Shown in pieces: positions 17,706 to 26,955 of a DNA stretch of 64,000 bases. Made by a program: the position numbers and the translations under genes. How positions within the stretch are numbered: position 1 is the first letter of the stretch; each line of letters begins with the position of its first letter. Source of the stretch: Flavobacterium hercynium (GTDB lineage: Bacteria > Bacteroidota > Bacteroidia > Flavobacteriales > Flavobacteriaceae); the NCBI RefSeq assembly GCF_002217285.1, contig NZ_MUGW01000012.1, forward strand, positions 1-64,000, read 5' to 3'. The notes below the pieces were generated by a model. It was not told the origin of the DNA. It saw only the letters and a list, made by a program, of their open reading frames with translations, and did not search any database.

Positions 17706-19127
17706 TCAAAAGCTTTTTCCTTTTTTTCGGATGCTCCAAATAACTTCACTGGCATATTTTCGGGTCTCTTCAATATCTACTATCGGAAACGGATAATCTT
17801 TTCCAATTTCGCATTCGTATAACTGCTGATCAATTAAACCTAATTTCCAGGGTTCATGAAGTAAGTGGGGCGGAATATTAGACAATTCGGGAACCCATTT
17901 TTTAATAAAAATTCCTTCAGAGTCGTGTTCTTCAGAGTTTTTAATGGGATTGTAGATTCGAATAGTGCCGGTGCCGGTTACACCTGCCTGCATTTGTAAT
18001 TGCGGGTAATGAATTCCGGGTTCATAATCCAGAAATTGTCTTGCCAGAAAGTGAAGTTCCCGCCAGTCCTGCCAGAGATTAAAAACAAAAAAAGAAACAA
18101 CCAAAGCGCGCATTCTAAAATTGATAAAGCCAGTTTTTACTAAACATCGCATACAAGCATCAACAATAGGAACACCTGTTATTCCTTCCTGCCATGCTTT
18201 GATGTAATTTTCATTTTTAGGTTTTACCAATACATCAAAACTATGATCTATATTTTTAAATTCAATGCGGCAGTCGCTTTCAAATTTTTGCATAAAATGA
18301 CAATGCCAATGCAAGCGTGAAACAAAATTAAGCATCGCTTTTTTGTTCGGAGATGTTTCATAAAACTGATTGGTATAGTGATAGACCATTCGCATACTAA
18401 TATTTCCGTATGTCAAATAAGGCGAAATTCTGCTGCAGCTTTTTCGGCTTAAACTCGGTTTAGAAATGTGTTTGCTGTAATTAACATGTCTTTCTTGGGC
18501 AAAACTTTTTAGATAACGCCAAGCCCAATATTCACCGCCTTGTTGAAAATTTTCATTGTGATGGGTAATGTCTTTAGAAAATGCTTCTCCTTTTAGATTG
18601 AGATAAAAATCGGTATCTAAACTTTCAAATTGAATAGCATTCAAATCAATCATTTTAGGATCTGCCCGCATTACTTTTTCCCACCGTTCGTCCCAGTTTT
18701 GTCTTGATTTCAGTTTTCTGATTACACCGTGCAACTGCGATTGTTTCCATAAAATGGCATGATCGTCAAAAAAAGACTTCATGGCAATATCGCGGTCAAA
18801 TGTGATTTTAGTGCCAATTTCCTGATGTGAAAAAACAGTTTGAATTTCATAAATATTCGATAAATACTCAAAAACAGGCAGAACTTCATTATGAAAATAA
18901 AAAAGCTGTGTCCCAATTGCCTTCAATTTAGACTGCATTTCTTTTAGAGATTCATAAACAAATCGCCAGTGACGGACATCAGAATCATCGAGTGCCATTA
19001 TAGAAGGCTCAAAAAAATAGACCAAAAGCAACGGTATGTTTTCTTGCTGAGCCATAAAAAGAGGTTCGTGATCTGTAAAACGGAGATCACGCTTGAACCA
19101 CATAATATTTATTTTCTTCTTATTCAA
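17706..19127 (-). CDS. Cryptochrome/photolyase family protein
   Basis: A 473-residue flavoprotein of the photolyase/cryptochrome family, which repairs UV pyrimidine dimers with blue light or acts as a light sensor. The N-terminal Rossmann domain begins at MWFKRDLRFTDHEPL. The C-terminal FAD domain has GGEYWAWRYLKSF, GVPIVDACMRCLVKTGFINF (read in pieces), RMRALVVSFFVFNLW and ITGVPIVDA-type FAD contacts. Length is normal. The subclass (CPD class I versus cryptochrome-like) is not certain. It is downstream of, and 27 bp from, a DUF2805 gene and divergent from an SDR operon, a neighbourhood typical of photolyase-linked stress clusters. Confidence 0.9.
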   Translation of the reverse strand: MNKKKINIMWFKRDLRFTDHEPLFMAQQENIPLLLVYFFEPSIMALDDSDVRHWRFVYESLKEMQSKLKAIGTQLFYFHNEVLPVFEYLSNIYEIQTVFSHQEIGTKITFDRDIAMKSFFDDHAILWKQSQLHGVIRKLKSRQNWDERWEKVMRADPKMIDLNAIQFESLDTDFYLNLKGEAFSKDITHHNENFQQGGEYWAWRYLKSFAQERHVNYSKHISKPSLSRKSCSRISPYLTYGNISMRMVYHYTNQFYETSPNKKAMLNFVSRLHWHCHFMQKFESDCRIEFKNIDHSFDVLVKPKNENYIKAWQEGITGVPIVDACMRCLVKTGFINFRMRALVVSFFVFNLWQDWRELHFLARQFLDYEPGIHYPQLQMQAGVTGTGTIRIYNPIKNSEEHDSEGIFIKKWVPELSNIPPHLLHEPWKLGLIDQQLYECEIGKDYPFPIVDIEETRKYASEVIWSIRKKGKSF

Positions 19128-19154
19128 TTTTCAAGTAGTGATGTAATTTTGTTT

Positions 19155-19445
19155 TCATCTTCGTTTTGAAATTTTATTGTTAGAGATCGCACGCTGTCTG
19201 CTACATTTAAAACGATCAATTTCTATCGGACGTTTTGCTGCATGTTTGGTTTTGCAGTTCTCAACACGTTTGCGCCATAGTTTGTAACTGCTAAATTTTA
19301 GTTCTTTTTTCATTAAAGCCTTTACGTCAGCTTCAGATAAATTAAATTGAAACTTTATGGCATCAAAAGTGGTTCTGTCTTCCCAAGCCATTTCAATTAT
19401 GCGATCCAGTTCCAGGACAGAAAAGTTATTTGGTTTTGTATTCAT
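19155..19445 (-). CDS. DUF2805 (TIGR03643-type) protein
   Basis: A 96-residue basic protein with LDRIIEMAWEDRTTFDAIKFQF and a short HTH-like segment (LSEADVKALMKKEL), followed by FSSYKLWRKRVENCKTKHA. This is the DUF2805/TIGR03643 pattern. The function is unknown, but the family commonly neighbours photolyase genes. It is the first gene of a two-gene minus-strand unit with the photolyase. The basic C-terminal tail could contact nucleic acid. Confidence 0.8.
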   Translation of the reverse strand: MNTKPNNFSVLELDRIIEMAWEDRTTFDAIKFQFNLSEADVKALMKKELKFSSYKLWRKRVENCKTKHAAKRPIEIDRFKCSRQRAISNNKISKRR

Positions 19446-19512
19446 CTCAATAAGCTGTTTAGACTAACATTTTTTGTTTGCAATAGTGCTAAGGTACTTA
19501 ATTAGATTTATT

Positions 19513-19544
19513 TTGTTTAATGTTATCCGATAAAAGTTAAACAA
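19513..19544. promoter_or_regulatory. Dyad operator candidate between DUF2805/photolyase and the SDR operon
   Basis: TTGTTTAA (19513-19520) and TTAAACAA (19537-19544) form a perfect 8-bp inverted repeat with a 16-bp spacer in the 177-bp divergent region. The plus-strand promoter-like TATCTTTA lies directly after it. A shared light- or stress-responsive regulator is possible, but none is encoded next to it. Confidence 0.55.
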
Positions 19545-19622
19545 TGACTATCTTTATATTGAAAATCAATTTCTTATCAATATGATATTTCAAATGCAAT
19601 ACAATAATTTAAATTTATAAAA

Positions 19623-20306
19623 ATGGAAAAAATAGTAATTATTGGTGGGAGCAAGGGAATTGGCAGTGCAATATTGCTGCAGCAATTAGAAGACAAGCAG
19701 GTTTATAACATTAGCAGGACGGCGCCTGAAATTTCTCATCCTAATTTAATTCATTATTCGGCAGATGTTTTAAATGACAGTCTTCCTGAAATTGAAAGTA
19801 TCGATTCTCTTATTTATTGTCCGGGATCTATAAACCTGAAACCTATTTTAAGTTTGAGTATTGATGATTTCAGAAAAGATTTTGAAATTAATGTTATTGG
19901 AGCAGTAAAAGCTATACAACACTATCTCCCAGCTTTAAAAAAAGGAACAAACCCGTCAATTGTTCTTTTCAGTACAGTTGCAGTAAAATTAGGAATGCCT
20001 TTTCACGCCAGTATTGCTGTTGCAAAAGGCGGAGTAGAAGGGCTTGTAAAATCATTAGGTGCTGAGCTGGCTCCCACAATTCGCATTAATGCCATCGCAC
20101 CTACGATAACCGAAACAGCATTATCTGCTTCAATTTTACGAAATGACCGCATGAAAGAAAATATGATAGAGCGTCATCCGCTTAAAAATTATTTAAAACC
20201 TCAGGAAGTTGCGCAGATGGCAGATTATTTAATTTCTAAAGTAGCTGGATCAATTTCGGGACAGATTTTTCAAATGGATTATGGCTTAGTTAGTTTTAAA
20301 ATGTAA
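19623..20306 (+). CDS. SDR family oxidoreductase
   Basis: A 227-residue classical short-chain dehydrogenase/reductase. The cofactor motif is GGSKGIGSA (residues 8-16). The active-site region has a Ser in LFSTVAVKLG, but the YxxxK position reads HASIAVAKGG, so the catalytic Tyr appears to be replaced while the Lys is kept. The C terminus (ISGQIFQMDYGLVS) matches the family. The missing Tyr suggests altered chemistry or a non-catalytic role. It is followed 11 bp later by a larger SDR-DUF2867 gene, and the operon faces the photolyase unit. Confidence 0.85.
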   Translation: MEKIVIIGGSKGIGSAILLQQLEDKQVYNISRTAPEISHPNLIHYSADVLNDSLPEIESIDSLIYCPGSINLKPILSLSIDDFRKDFEINVIGAVKAIQHYLPALKKGTNPSIVLFSTVAVKLGMPFHASIAVAKGGVEGLVKSLGAELAPTIRINAIAPTITETALSASILRNDRMKENMIERHPLKNYLKPQEVAQMADYLISKVAGSISGQIFQMDYGLVSFKM

Positions 20307-20317
20307 TCAAAACAAAC

Positions 20318-21733
20318 ATGAAAATTCTATTAACAGGCGCTACAGGATATATTGGCAAAAGACTTTTACCTTTATTGCTAGATCAGGGACATGAAGTAAT
20401 TTGCTGTGTGAGAGATAAGAACAGGTTTTATTATCCCGATAAAGCTTCAAAAAACATTCAGCTTATTGAAGTTGATTTTTTAGACCCGCAAAGTGTAGAA
20501 AAAATTCCGGAAGATATAGATGCAGCTTATTATCTTATTCATTCCATGTCAGGCGCAGCTAATTATGATGAGCTTGAACGTATTTCTGCCAGTTATTTCA
20601 AAGAGAAAATAAACAGAACAAACGCAAAGCAAATTATTTATTTAAGCGGTATTGTCAATGACAAATCACTGTCTAAACATTTATCTTCCAGAAAGGCAGT
20701 AGAGGAAATCTTAAAAAATGGAAAAACGCCAACCACCACACTTAGAGCCGGAATTATCGTAGGATCGGGTAGTGCTTCTTTTGAAATTATACGCGATCTC
20801 GTTCATAAATTGCCTGTAATGATTACGCCCAAATGGCTTAATACTAAATGTCAGCCAATTGCTATTGCTGATGTTTTAGAGTTTTTAATTCGATCATTAT
20901 TAAATCCTAAAGCGTATAACGAAAGTTTTGATATTGGCGGTCCTGATATTCTTACCTACAAACAAATGTTATTACAATTTGCTGAGGCAAAAAAACTGAA
21001 GAGATATATTTACATCGTTCCGGTTATGACGCCTAAATTATCATCATACTGGCTGTATTTTATTACTTCTACTTCTTTTAAACTGGCTTCGGCATTAGTA
21101 AGCAGTATGAAAGTAGAAGTTGTTTGCTGTGACACTAGAATTAATGACTTATTAAATGTCAAACCGATGAGTTACAAGCTGGCATTGCAGAAAGCACTTA
21201 TAAAAATAGACGAAGATGCTGTTGCATCAAGCTGGAAAGATTCACAAATCAGCGGACAGTTTAAAGGGAGTGTTTCTTATTATCTAAAAGTTCCTAAAAA
21301 AGATTGTTTTATTGACAGAAGAAAAAGAAAAATTATTGACAGGAATTCTACCATTTCTAAAATCTGGTCTATCGGTGGAGAAACCGGATGGTACTATGGA
21401 GACTGGCTATGGAGTCTTCGTGGCTTTATTGATAAGATTTTTGGAGGCGTAGGCGCCAGACGCGGAAGAACAAGCAAACATGAAATTCATGCAGGAGATG
21501 TTCTTGATTTTTGGCGCGTGGTATATGCCAATAAGGAGCAAGGAAAATTAATTTTATATGCCGAAATGAAACTGCCCGGCGAAGCATGGCTAGAATTTAA
21601 AATTTTTAATAACACATTATACCAAGCAGCAACCTTTAAACCTAGGGGAATATGGGGTAAAATATATTGGTATTCTGTTTTACCTTTTCATGGTTTTATT
21701 TTTAAGGGAATGATTAATGAGTTAACAAGCTGA
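20318..21733 (+). CDS. NAD(P)-binding SDR fused to a DUF2867 domain
   Basis: A 471-residue two-domain protein. Residues 1-300 are an atypical extended SDR with the motif GATGYIG and the segment AAYYLIHSMSG, as in the YbjT-like group. Residues about 310-470 match DUF2867 (GGETGWYYGDWLWSLRGFIDK in pieces, GDVLDFWRVV, GEAWLEFKI). The family is often found with photolyase genes in Bacteroidota. The substrate is unknown; a quinone- or lipid-type substrate is only a guess. It is the second gene of the SDR operon. Confidence 0.85.
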   Translation: MKILLTGATGYIGKRLLPLLLDQGHEVICCVRDKNRFYYPDKASKNIQLIEVDFLDPQSVEKIPEDIDAAYYLIHSMSGAANYDELERISASYFKEKINRTNAKQIIYLSGIVNDKSLSKHLSSRKAVEEILKNGKTPTTTLRAGIIVGSGSASFEIIRDLVHKLPVMITPKWLNTKCQPIAIADVLEFLIRSLLNPKAYNESFDIGGPDILTYKQMLLQFAEAKKLKRYIYIVPVMTPKLSSYWLYFITSTSFKLASALVSSMKVEVVCCDTRINDLLNVKPMSYKLALQKALIKIDEDAVASSWKDSQISGQFKGSVSYYLKVPKKDCFIDRRKRKIIDRNSTISKIWSIGGETGWYYGDWLWSLRGFIDKIFGGVGARRGRTSKHEIHAGDVLDFWRVVYANKEQGKLILYAEMKLPGEAWLEFKIFNNTLYQAATFKPRGIWGKIYWYSVLPFHGFIFKGMINELTS

Positions 21734-21885
21734 ATACATTCACTATTATCAAATTCTTTTTTATGCAATTCTTTCGTCAATTTGATCTGCTATGATTTAA
21801 TTGTAAACTTCGTATGAGCTACACAGACAAATTATTTGAGCTTTAGAAACAACTGCAAAGTAGGTTGAAGTTTGATCTTTGTACT

Positions 21886-22857
21886 ATGAAAAACATCAAA
21901 CAAATTCAGTTGGGTCAAAATGGCCCGTTCGTATCCAATCTAGGTCTAGGCTGTATGCGTATGTCTTCTATATGGGGTGGTTCAACTCCAGACGAAACAG
22001 AAAGTATTGCTACCATCCATGAAGCTTTGGATAGTGGTATTAATTTTTTAAATACCGGAGACTTTTATGGTGCCGGTCATAACGAAATGCTCATTGGGAA
22101 AGCAATTAAAGGTAGGCGCGATGATGCTTTCATAAGCGTAAAATTTGGAGCCATTTTTCATAATGGTCAGTGGATTGGACTGGATCTTCGTCCCGTTGCC
22201 ATTAAAAATTTTGTAAACTATTCTCTTACTCGCTTAGGTATCGAAACTATTGATTTATACCAGCCTAGCCGAATGGATGACAGTGTACCTGTAGAAGATA
22301 TCATAGGTACTGTTGCAGAGCTTGTTAAGGAAGGAAAAGTACGCAATATTGGCGTGTCAGAAATTACAGCTGAGCAACTTCGTAAAGCGAACAGCATTTA
22401 TCCTATAAGCGCGCTGGAGATTGGCTATTCACTCGCTGATCGCCAAATCGAAAATGAACTGCTCCCAACAGCAAAGGAATTAGGTATTGGAATAGTAGCA
22501 TTTGCCAATACTGCTGAAGGCTTATTGACTGGTGACTTGAAAGCACCACTTGCAGAAAACGATTACCGTAATCATTTCTCTCGTTTTCAGGGCGCAAACT
22601 TAATTAATAACCTGGAAAAAGTCGAAGTAGTAAAACAACTAGCCCGTGATAAAGGCTTTACGCCAACACAAATTGCGATTGCTTGGGTAAAGGAGCAGAG
22701 CAATCATATTATGCCCTTAGTGAGCATGAGCCGCAGATCGCGCCTGCCAGAAAATATCGCTGCAATGGATATTTTATTTACGCAGGAAGAATTGAACACT
22801 TTAAACACTACTTTTGCAATAGGCGCTATACAAGGCGGCACTTACTTACAACGCTAA
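21886..22857 (+). CDS. Aldo/keto reductase
   Basis: A 323-residue NADPH-dependent aldo/keto reductase with a TIM barrel. The start at 21886 (MKNIKQIQLG) is preferred over an upstream TTG (21865) because the product then begins at the usual first strand. Catalytic Tyr is in NTGDFYGAGHNE, catalytic Lys in ISVKFGA, and the nucleotide-binding end is MPLVSMSRRSRLPENI. It probably reduces aldehydes. The AraC gene begins at the base immediately after its stop codon, so the two are co-transcribed. Confidence 0.88.
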   Translation: MKNIKQIQLGQNGPFVSNLGLGCMRMSSIWGGSTPDETESIATIHEALDSGINFLNTGDFYGAGHNEMLIGKAIKGRRDDAFISVKFGAIFHNGQWIGLDLRPVAIKNFVNYSLTRLGIETIDLYQPSRMDDSVPVEDIIGTVAELVKEGKVRNIGVSEITAEQLRKANSIYPISALEIGYSLADRQIENELLPTAKELGIGIVAFANTAEGLLTGDLKAPLAENDYRNHFSRFQGANLINNLEKVEVVKQLARDKGFTPTQIAIAWVKEQSNHIMPLVSMSRRSRLPENIAAMDILFTQEELNTLNTTFAIGAIQGGTYLQR

Positions 22858-23667
22858 ATGACGAGTCCAGCAGAAATTATTCCGGGGGTTATTTTCTATT
22901 CTTATCTTTCCACGGAACGAAGAGAAAAAGTATGCTTTTGGAAACACCATACTTTAGTATTACAAGTTTCAGGACAGTTTATCTTAGAAACCTCTGAACA
23001 GAATATTTTGATGACTGGAGGAGAAATGCTGCTAATTGGAAAAAACCAAGTAGGAACGCTGACTAAAACACCGTTGCCCGGAGCGAACTATGAAACAATT
23101 GTAATATCCTTGCAGGAAGATTTGTTGCGCAAAATTGTGCTGGAGGAAAAGCTCGAAGCAAATAAAAAATATATCGGTCCGCCCAATATTTTAATTCCTT
23201 CAAACGAATTTCTGCAAGGATATTTTCAATCTATTGTTCCTTATGCCCGAAACTCGGGAGCAAGTATGACAGATGAAATGGGTATTCTTAAAGTTAAAGA
23301 AGCAGTTAAATTATTATTACTTGCTCTTCCGGAATTGCGTGACTTTTTATTCGATTTTTCAGAACCTTTTAAAATAGATCTGGAGCGATTCATGGTCAGT
23401 AATTTTCATTTCAACATACCAGTTGAAAAATTCGCGAGGCTTACAGGTCGTAGCTTAGCAGGTTTTAAGCGTGACTTTCAAAAAACTTTTGGCTTACCAC
23501 CGCGACAATGGCTGAATGATAAGAGACTTAATACGGCTAAATACCTCATAGAAATCAAGCATCAAAAACCATCAGCCATTTACCTCGATTTGGGCTTTGA
23601 AAGTCTTTCGCATTTTTCTCATAGTTTCAAGAAAAAATTTGGTGTAGCGCCTACTAAATTTAATTAG
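22858..23667 (+). CDS. AraC family transcriptional regulator
   Basis: A 269-residue regulator with an N-terminal sensing domain (FWKHHTLVLQVSGQF, GGEMLLIGKNQVG) and a C-terminal AraC double HTH with GRSLAGFKRDFQKTFG and LGFESLSHFSHSFKKKFGVAPTKF, read in pieces. Its ATG directly abuts the TAA of the aldo/keto reductase gene, which points to translational coupling. It probably regulates that reductase operon. It is closed by a strong terminator. Confidence 0.88.
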   Translation: MTSPAEIIPGVIFYSYLSTERREKVCFWKHHTLVLQVSGQFILETSEQNILMTGGEMLLIGKNQVGTLTKTPLPGANYETIVISLQEDLLRKIVLEEKLEANKKYIGPPNILIPSNEFLQGYFQSIVPYARNSGASMTDEMGILKVKEAVKLLLLALPELRDFLFDFSEPFKIDLERFMVSNFHFNIPVEKFARLTGRSLAGFKRDFQKTFGLPPRQWLNDKRLNTAKYLIEIKHQKPSAIYLDLGFESLSHFSHSFKKKFGVAPTKFN

Positions 23668-23677
23668 AGGTTCTTAT

Positions 23678-23713
23678 AAAAAAAGTAACAGCATTACCGA
23701 TGTTACTTTTTTT
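23678..23713. terminator. Bidirectional terminator
   Basis: Seven A's plus GTAACA (23678-23690) pair perfectly with TGTTAC plus seven T's (23701-23713) around a 10-nt loop. It lies between the AraC gene and a convergent SDR gene, so it can stop both. Confidence 0.9.
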
Positions 23714-23718
23714 ATTCA

Positions 23719-24345
23719 TTAATAAGTTAGGGCAACATAGTGGTAAAGCAGTTTTGGACTTTCCGCTTCTTTTATTAAAAAATCAGCGACATCAGCTCTT
23801 GAAATTTTACCAACTTTGACTCCTTTTTCTAGTTTAGATATTGTTTTATAAGCGGAACTGACATCTCCGTTTGTAAGCATTCCGGGTCTTACGATTTCCC
23901 ATGCAATATTACTTTTTGTAATTATTCCTTCCATTATCGTTTTATTGCTATATTGTTCTTTAAGGAATAACGAAATAACGGTTCGCATAAAAAAATTCAA
24001 ATAATTTTTACTTTCTCCAGCACCAAAACCTGTAATTATCAAAACTGGTGCGGAATAGCTTAATTCATCAGTAACTTTTACAAGCGTAGTGGCAATATCA
24101 GAAAATAGGGTAGTTGCTTTTTTATTTTTTGTCCCAACGGTTATAAGTACAGCATCACAACCTTCAATTGCATGTTTTAAATCTACTGGTGATGTCGCGC
24201 TGCCCTTTATTTTAATTAGATTCGGATGATTTGGAATCTGATCTGTATTTGTGGATAATGCCGTAACAGTATGTCCTTTTTTAAGCGCTTGAAGTACAGA
24301 TTGTAACCCAATTCCAGCTCCGGCTCCTATAATTGCTATGTTCAT
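23719..24345 (-). CDS. NAD(P)H-binding (SDR-a-type) protein
   Basis: A 208-residue NAD(P)-binding Rossmann protein (NmrA/YwnB-like). The cofactor motif is IIGAGAGIGLQSV, followed by GCDAVLITVGT and the conserved EIVRPGMLTNG. No clear YxxxK catalytic pair is seen, so the role may be redox sensing or isomerisation rather than ordinary reduction. It begins 1 bp after the stop of the inositol-monophosphatase-like gene, indicating an operon. Confidence 0.82.
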   Translation of the reverse strand: MNIAIIGAGAGIGLQSVLQALKKGHTVTALSTNTDQIPNHPNLIKIKGSATSPVDLKHAIEGCDAVLITVGTKNKKATTLFSDIATTLVKVTDELSYSAPVLIITGFGAGESKNYLNFFMRTVISLFLKEQYSNKTIMEGIITKSNIAWEIVRPGMLTNGDVSSAYKTISKLEKGVKVGKISRADVADFLIKEAESPKLLYHYVALTY

Positions 24346-24346
24346 T

Positions 24347-25153
24347 TTAATTTGTTGATTTAATTTTTAAATATTTTTCAGTAACATTTTTTGCAGCAAC
24401 CAATAAGCTTTCACTTCCCCATTTCCATGGAGATCCGTCTGTTGTCAGTATTTGAGCGCCAGCTTCTTTGGCAATAAGTAATCCTGTAATCCAATTATAA
24501 GTATCAAGATCTTCCTGAACGAACAAATCTATTCTTCCTGCACCTACATAGGCTAATTGCAATCCGTGGGGTCCGTAATTTCTGATGATTCCAAAATTAT
24601 CAAGTAGTTTTGTTACGGTAGAACCAATTTTTTTATTCAAATCAGTATTTGATTTATCCTGATGTCCATACTCAAAAACAGCCAGCATTACTGCCAAATC
24701 TGTTTTGTGACTAAGTTCGAGTGCTTTACCATTCATAAAAGCACCTTCACCATCTTTTGCCCAAAACATTTCGTTTGCTAATGGATCATAAATCACCGAA
24801 AAGAAAGGTTTTCCGTTACGAATAAGCGCTAAATTTACAGTCCATCCAGCAATATGTTGCAGATATTGTATGGCGCCATCCATCGCATCACATAACCAAT
24901 ATTCTTCTAATTCAGCTGCTTTTCTTTGTGAATTAGTGTCAAACTCATCACCAATGTACCAGGGAATGTGTGGAAATTGTAGCGCTAAATCTTCTTTTAA
25001 AGAAGTCATACATAAGGTATCGATATCTTCTAATTGTTTTAAAAGCATATCCATAGTTTGAGGAATCACATTTTGTTTATAGTCTTTTAAAAAGACATCG
25101 CCCACTTTTCGTACTGCGTCAAGTACAAATGGGATATTGATTTCGTTTTGCAT
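24347..25153 (-). CDS. Inositol monophosphatase family protein
   Basis: A 268-residue member of the Mg-dependent IMPase/FBPase superfamily. Metal-site motifs are recognisable though altered: GDEFD in place of GEE, DAMDGAIQYL in place of DPIDGT-NF, and the C-terminal TYNWITGLLIAKEAGAQI in place of the WD-AAG--L--EAGG pattern. The shifted motifs place it outside canonical SuhB, and the substrate is open (inositol phosphate, a sugar phosphate or PAP). It is followed at once by an NAD(P)-binding gene, with an AraC gene 79 bp upstream on the same strand. Confidence 0.8.
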   Translation of the reverse strand: MQNEINIPFVLDAVRKVGDVFLKDYKQNVIPQTMDMLLKQLEDIDTLCMTSLKEDLALQFPHIPWYIGDEFDTNSQRKAAELEEYWLCDAMDGAIQYLQHIAGWTVNLALIRNGKPFFSVIYDPLANEMFWAKDGEGAFMNGKALELSHKTDLAVMLAVFEYGHQDKSNTDLNKKIGSTVTKLLDNFGIIRNYGPHGLQLAYVGAGRIDLFVQEDLDTYNWITGLLIAKEAGAQILTTDGSPWKWGSESLLVAAKNVTEKYLKIKSTN

Positions 25154-25232
25154 GTTATTATAGTTTTAATTACAATGCAAAGCTAGTCGTAGTATGTTTT
25201 TTAATGTAGTTTCAATGAAGGGAAGGATAGTT

Positions 25233-26099
25233 CTAATCACGGAATTTTTTCCGAAATTCAAGAGGAGTGAGGTTTGTTATTTTTTTAAAGAGCTTTCCAA
25301 AGTAAACAGGTTCCTCATAACCAACTTCGTACGCAACTTCCTTCACGTTTTTGTCTGTAAAATAAAGTAATCTTTTGGCTTCCATAATCGATGCTTCCTG
25401 TATATGAACAGATACAGGACTTCCAGTTAATAATTTGACGGTATCATTTAAATGAGCCACCGAAATAGAAAGTGCCGAAGCATATTGGGCAGGCTGTTTC
25501 CAGGTTTTAAAATGTTCTTTTGTTAGTTTTATAAACGTTTCCTTGATTATAATACTGCGATTTTCTTTCTCTTTATCAACAGATAAATTAGAAACAAGTT
25601 CTCCTGCAATTAGGCTTAAAAGACCATTTAATAAAGAATGAATACTTTTTTGAGTAAAGACATTTGTATTTTCTAACTGTATTTTTTCAATCAAATCCGT
25701 TAAAATAGTAAGCTGCTGATAAAAATTAGATCTTCCTTCAATTAAAAGCGGGTTGTCTATTTTATTTTCTAAAAGCTGCAATACTTCTTTGCTAATAAGC
25801 GACGGATCAAAACTAATCATCCAGCCTTTAGGATCTTTTACTTCTATAATATGATGTACTTGTTCAGGAAATACACAGAGTAAGGCTGGAGCAGTAAATT
25901 CAACATTTTCAAAATCAATATTTAATTGGAATGTTCCATCTAGGGCTAACATTAATTGACAGTGATTATCACGGTGTGGTTTAGAGATATCGTGTTCTTC
26001 AACTTTATGATCTTCCATATTTACAACAATGATTCCTGCCTTTGCATGAGGCGAAAGTTCAAATTGTTTAATACTATGGTTTTTGTTTTTCAAGATCAC
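25233..26099 (-). CDS. AraC family transcriptional regulator
   Basis: A 288-residue regulator whose first available start is GTG (26099). The N-terminal cupin-like domain has HRDNHCQLMLALDGTFQL in pieces and LLCVFPEQVHHI. The C-terminal HTH pair includes ALSISVAHLNDTVKLLTG and VGYEEPVYFGKLFKKITNLTP. It is upstream of the IMPase/SDR pair on the same strand and is a candidate regulator of it. Confidence 0.87.
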   Translation of the reverse strand: MILKNKNHSIKQFELSPHAKAGIIVVNMEDHKVEEHDISKPHRDNHCQLMLALDGTFQLNIDFENVEFTAPALLCVFPEQVHHIIEVKDPKGWMISFDPSLISKEVLQLLENKIDNPLLIEGRSNFYQQLTILTDLIEKIQLENTNVFTQKSIHSLLNGLLSLIAGELVSNLSVDKEKENRSIIIKETFIKLTKEHFKTWKQPAQYASALSISVAHLNDTVKLLTGSPVSVHIQEASIMEAKRLLYFTDKNVKEVAYEVGYEEPVYFGKLFKKITNLTPLEFRKKFRD

Positions 26100-26190
26100 A
26101 ATAGGATAGTTTATAAATGTAATGCGTTATCTGCTACTAGCAAAAGTAAAGATTAAAAAACACAAATAATCTTTTGCAATAGAGATGGCA

Positions 26191-26955
26191 TCAATTCCCC
26201 TCTAACCATGCCAAAATTTTGCTTTTCTTTTCCCTGCTGACAATAATTTCTTTCTCTGTTGAGATAACAAGATTTATTTTAAGTTTTCTTGGAAAGTAAT
26301 CCGTTGCTTCCAGTATGGCATTACGATTCACAAGATATTGTCTGTTTACCCTAAAGAAATTTTGCCCCATTTTGTTTTCAAGTTCTTCCAGACTTTCCGA
26401 CATAGCATAACTTTTTCCTAAATGAGTATAGAGGTATACCACATCATTTTCCATACAAAAAAAAGCAATCTTGTCCAGGGCAATGGGCAAAAGTCTTTCC
26501 CGATAACGGACCATAATGGTTGTCGATGCATTTTTGTTTATCGCCGTTATTGCTGCAAGAGCATCCTCATAACGCTGGGTTATACTTCCTGCCATGAACT
26601 TCTGCATATTTTCAAATTTTAGCAGCGCATCGGCAAGAGATCTTTTACTGAATGGTTTTAATATATATTCGATTCCATTTGCTTTGAATGCGTCAAGGGC
26701 ATATTCGTCAAATGCAGTGCAGAAGATTACAGGTACAGTAGGAGTAATGGTCTTGGCAATTTCAAAACATAAACCATCTCCCAGTTGTATGTCGCTGAAA
26801 ATGAGGTCAGGTTCTGAATTGTTGTTAAAATAATCTACCGCTTCTTTTACTGACCCTAGAATAGCCGATATTTCAATAGAAGGATTGATTTCTTTCAAAC
26901 TTGTTGCAAGATCTTCTGCTACTATTAGTTCATCTTCAATGATTACGATCTTCAT
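26191..26955 (-). CDS. LytTR family response regulator
   Basis: A 254-residue response regulator. The receiver domain (1-120) has acidic residues E7/D8, phosphoacceptor D55 (SDIQLG) and the conserved Lys in LKPFSK. The LytTR DNA-binding domain (about 150-254) has VRYRERLLPIALDKIAFF and FRVNRQYLVNRNAI. It overlaps the histidine-kinase gene by 20 bp, so the two are translationally coupled. The partner target may be the adjacent outer-membrane gene, whose upstream region carries a spaced direct repeat. Confidence 0.9.
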   Translation of the reverse strand: MKIVIIEDELIVAEDLATSLKEINPSIEISAILGSVKEAVDYFNNNSEPDLIFSDIQLGDGLCFEIAKTITPTVPVIFCTAFDEYALDAFKANGIEYILKPFSKRSLADALLKFENMQKFMAGSITQRYEDALAAITAINKNASTTIMVRYRERLLPIALDKIAFFCMENDVVYLYTHLGKSYAMSESLEELENKMGQNFFRVNRQYLVNRNAILEATDYFPRKLKINLVISTEKEIIVSREKKSKILAWLEGN

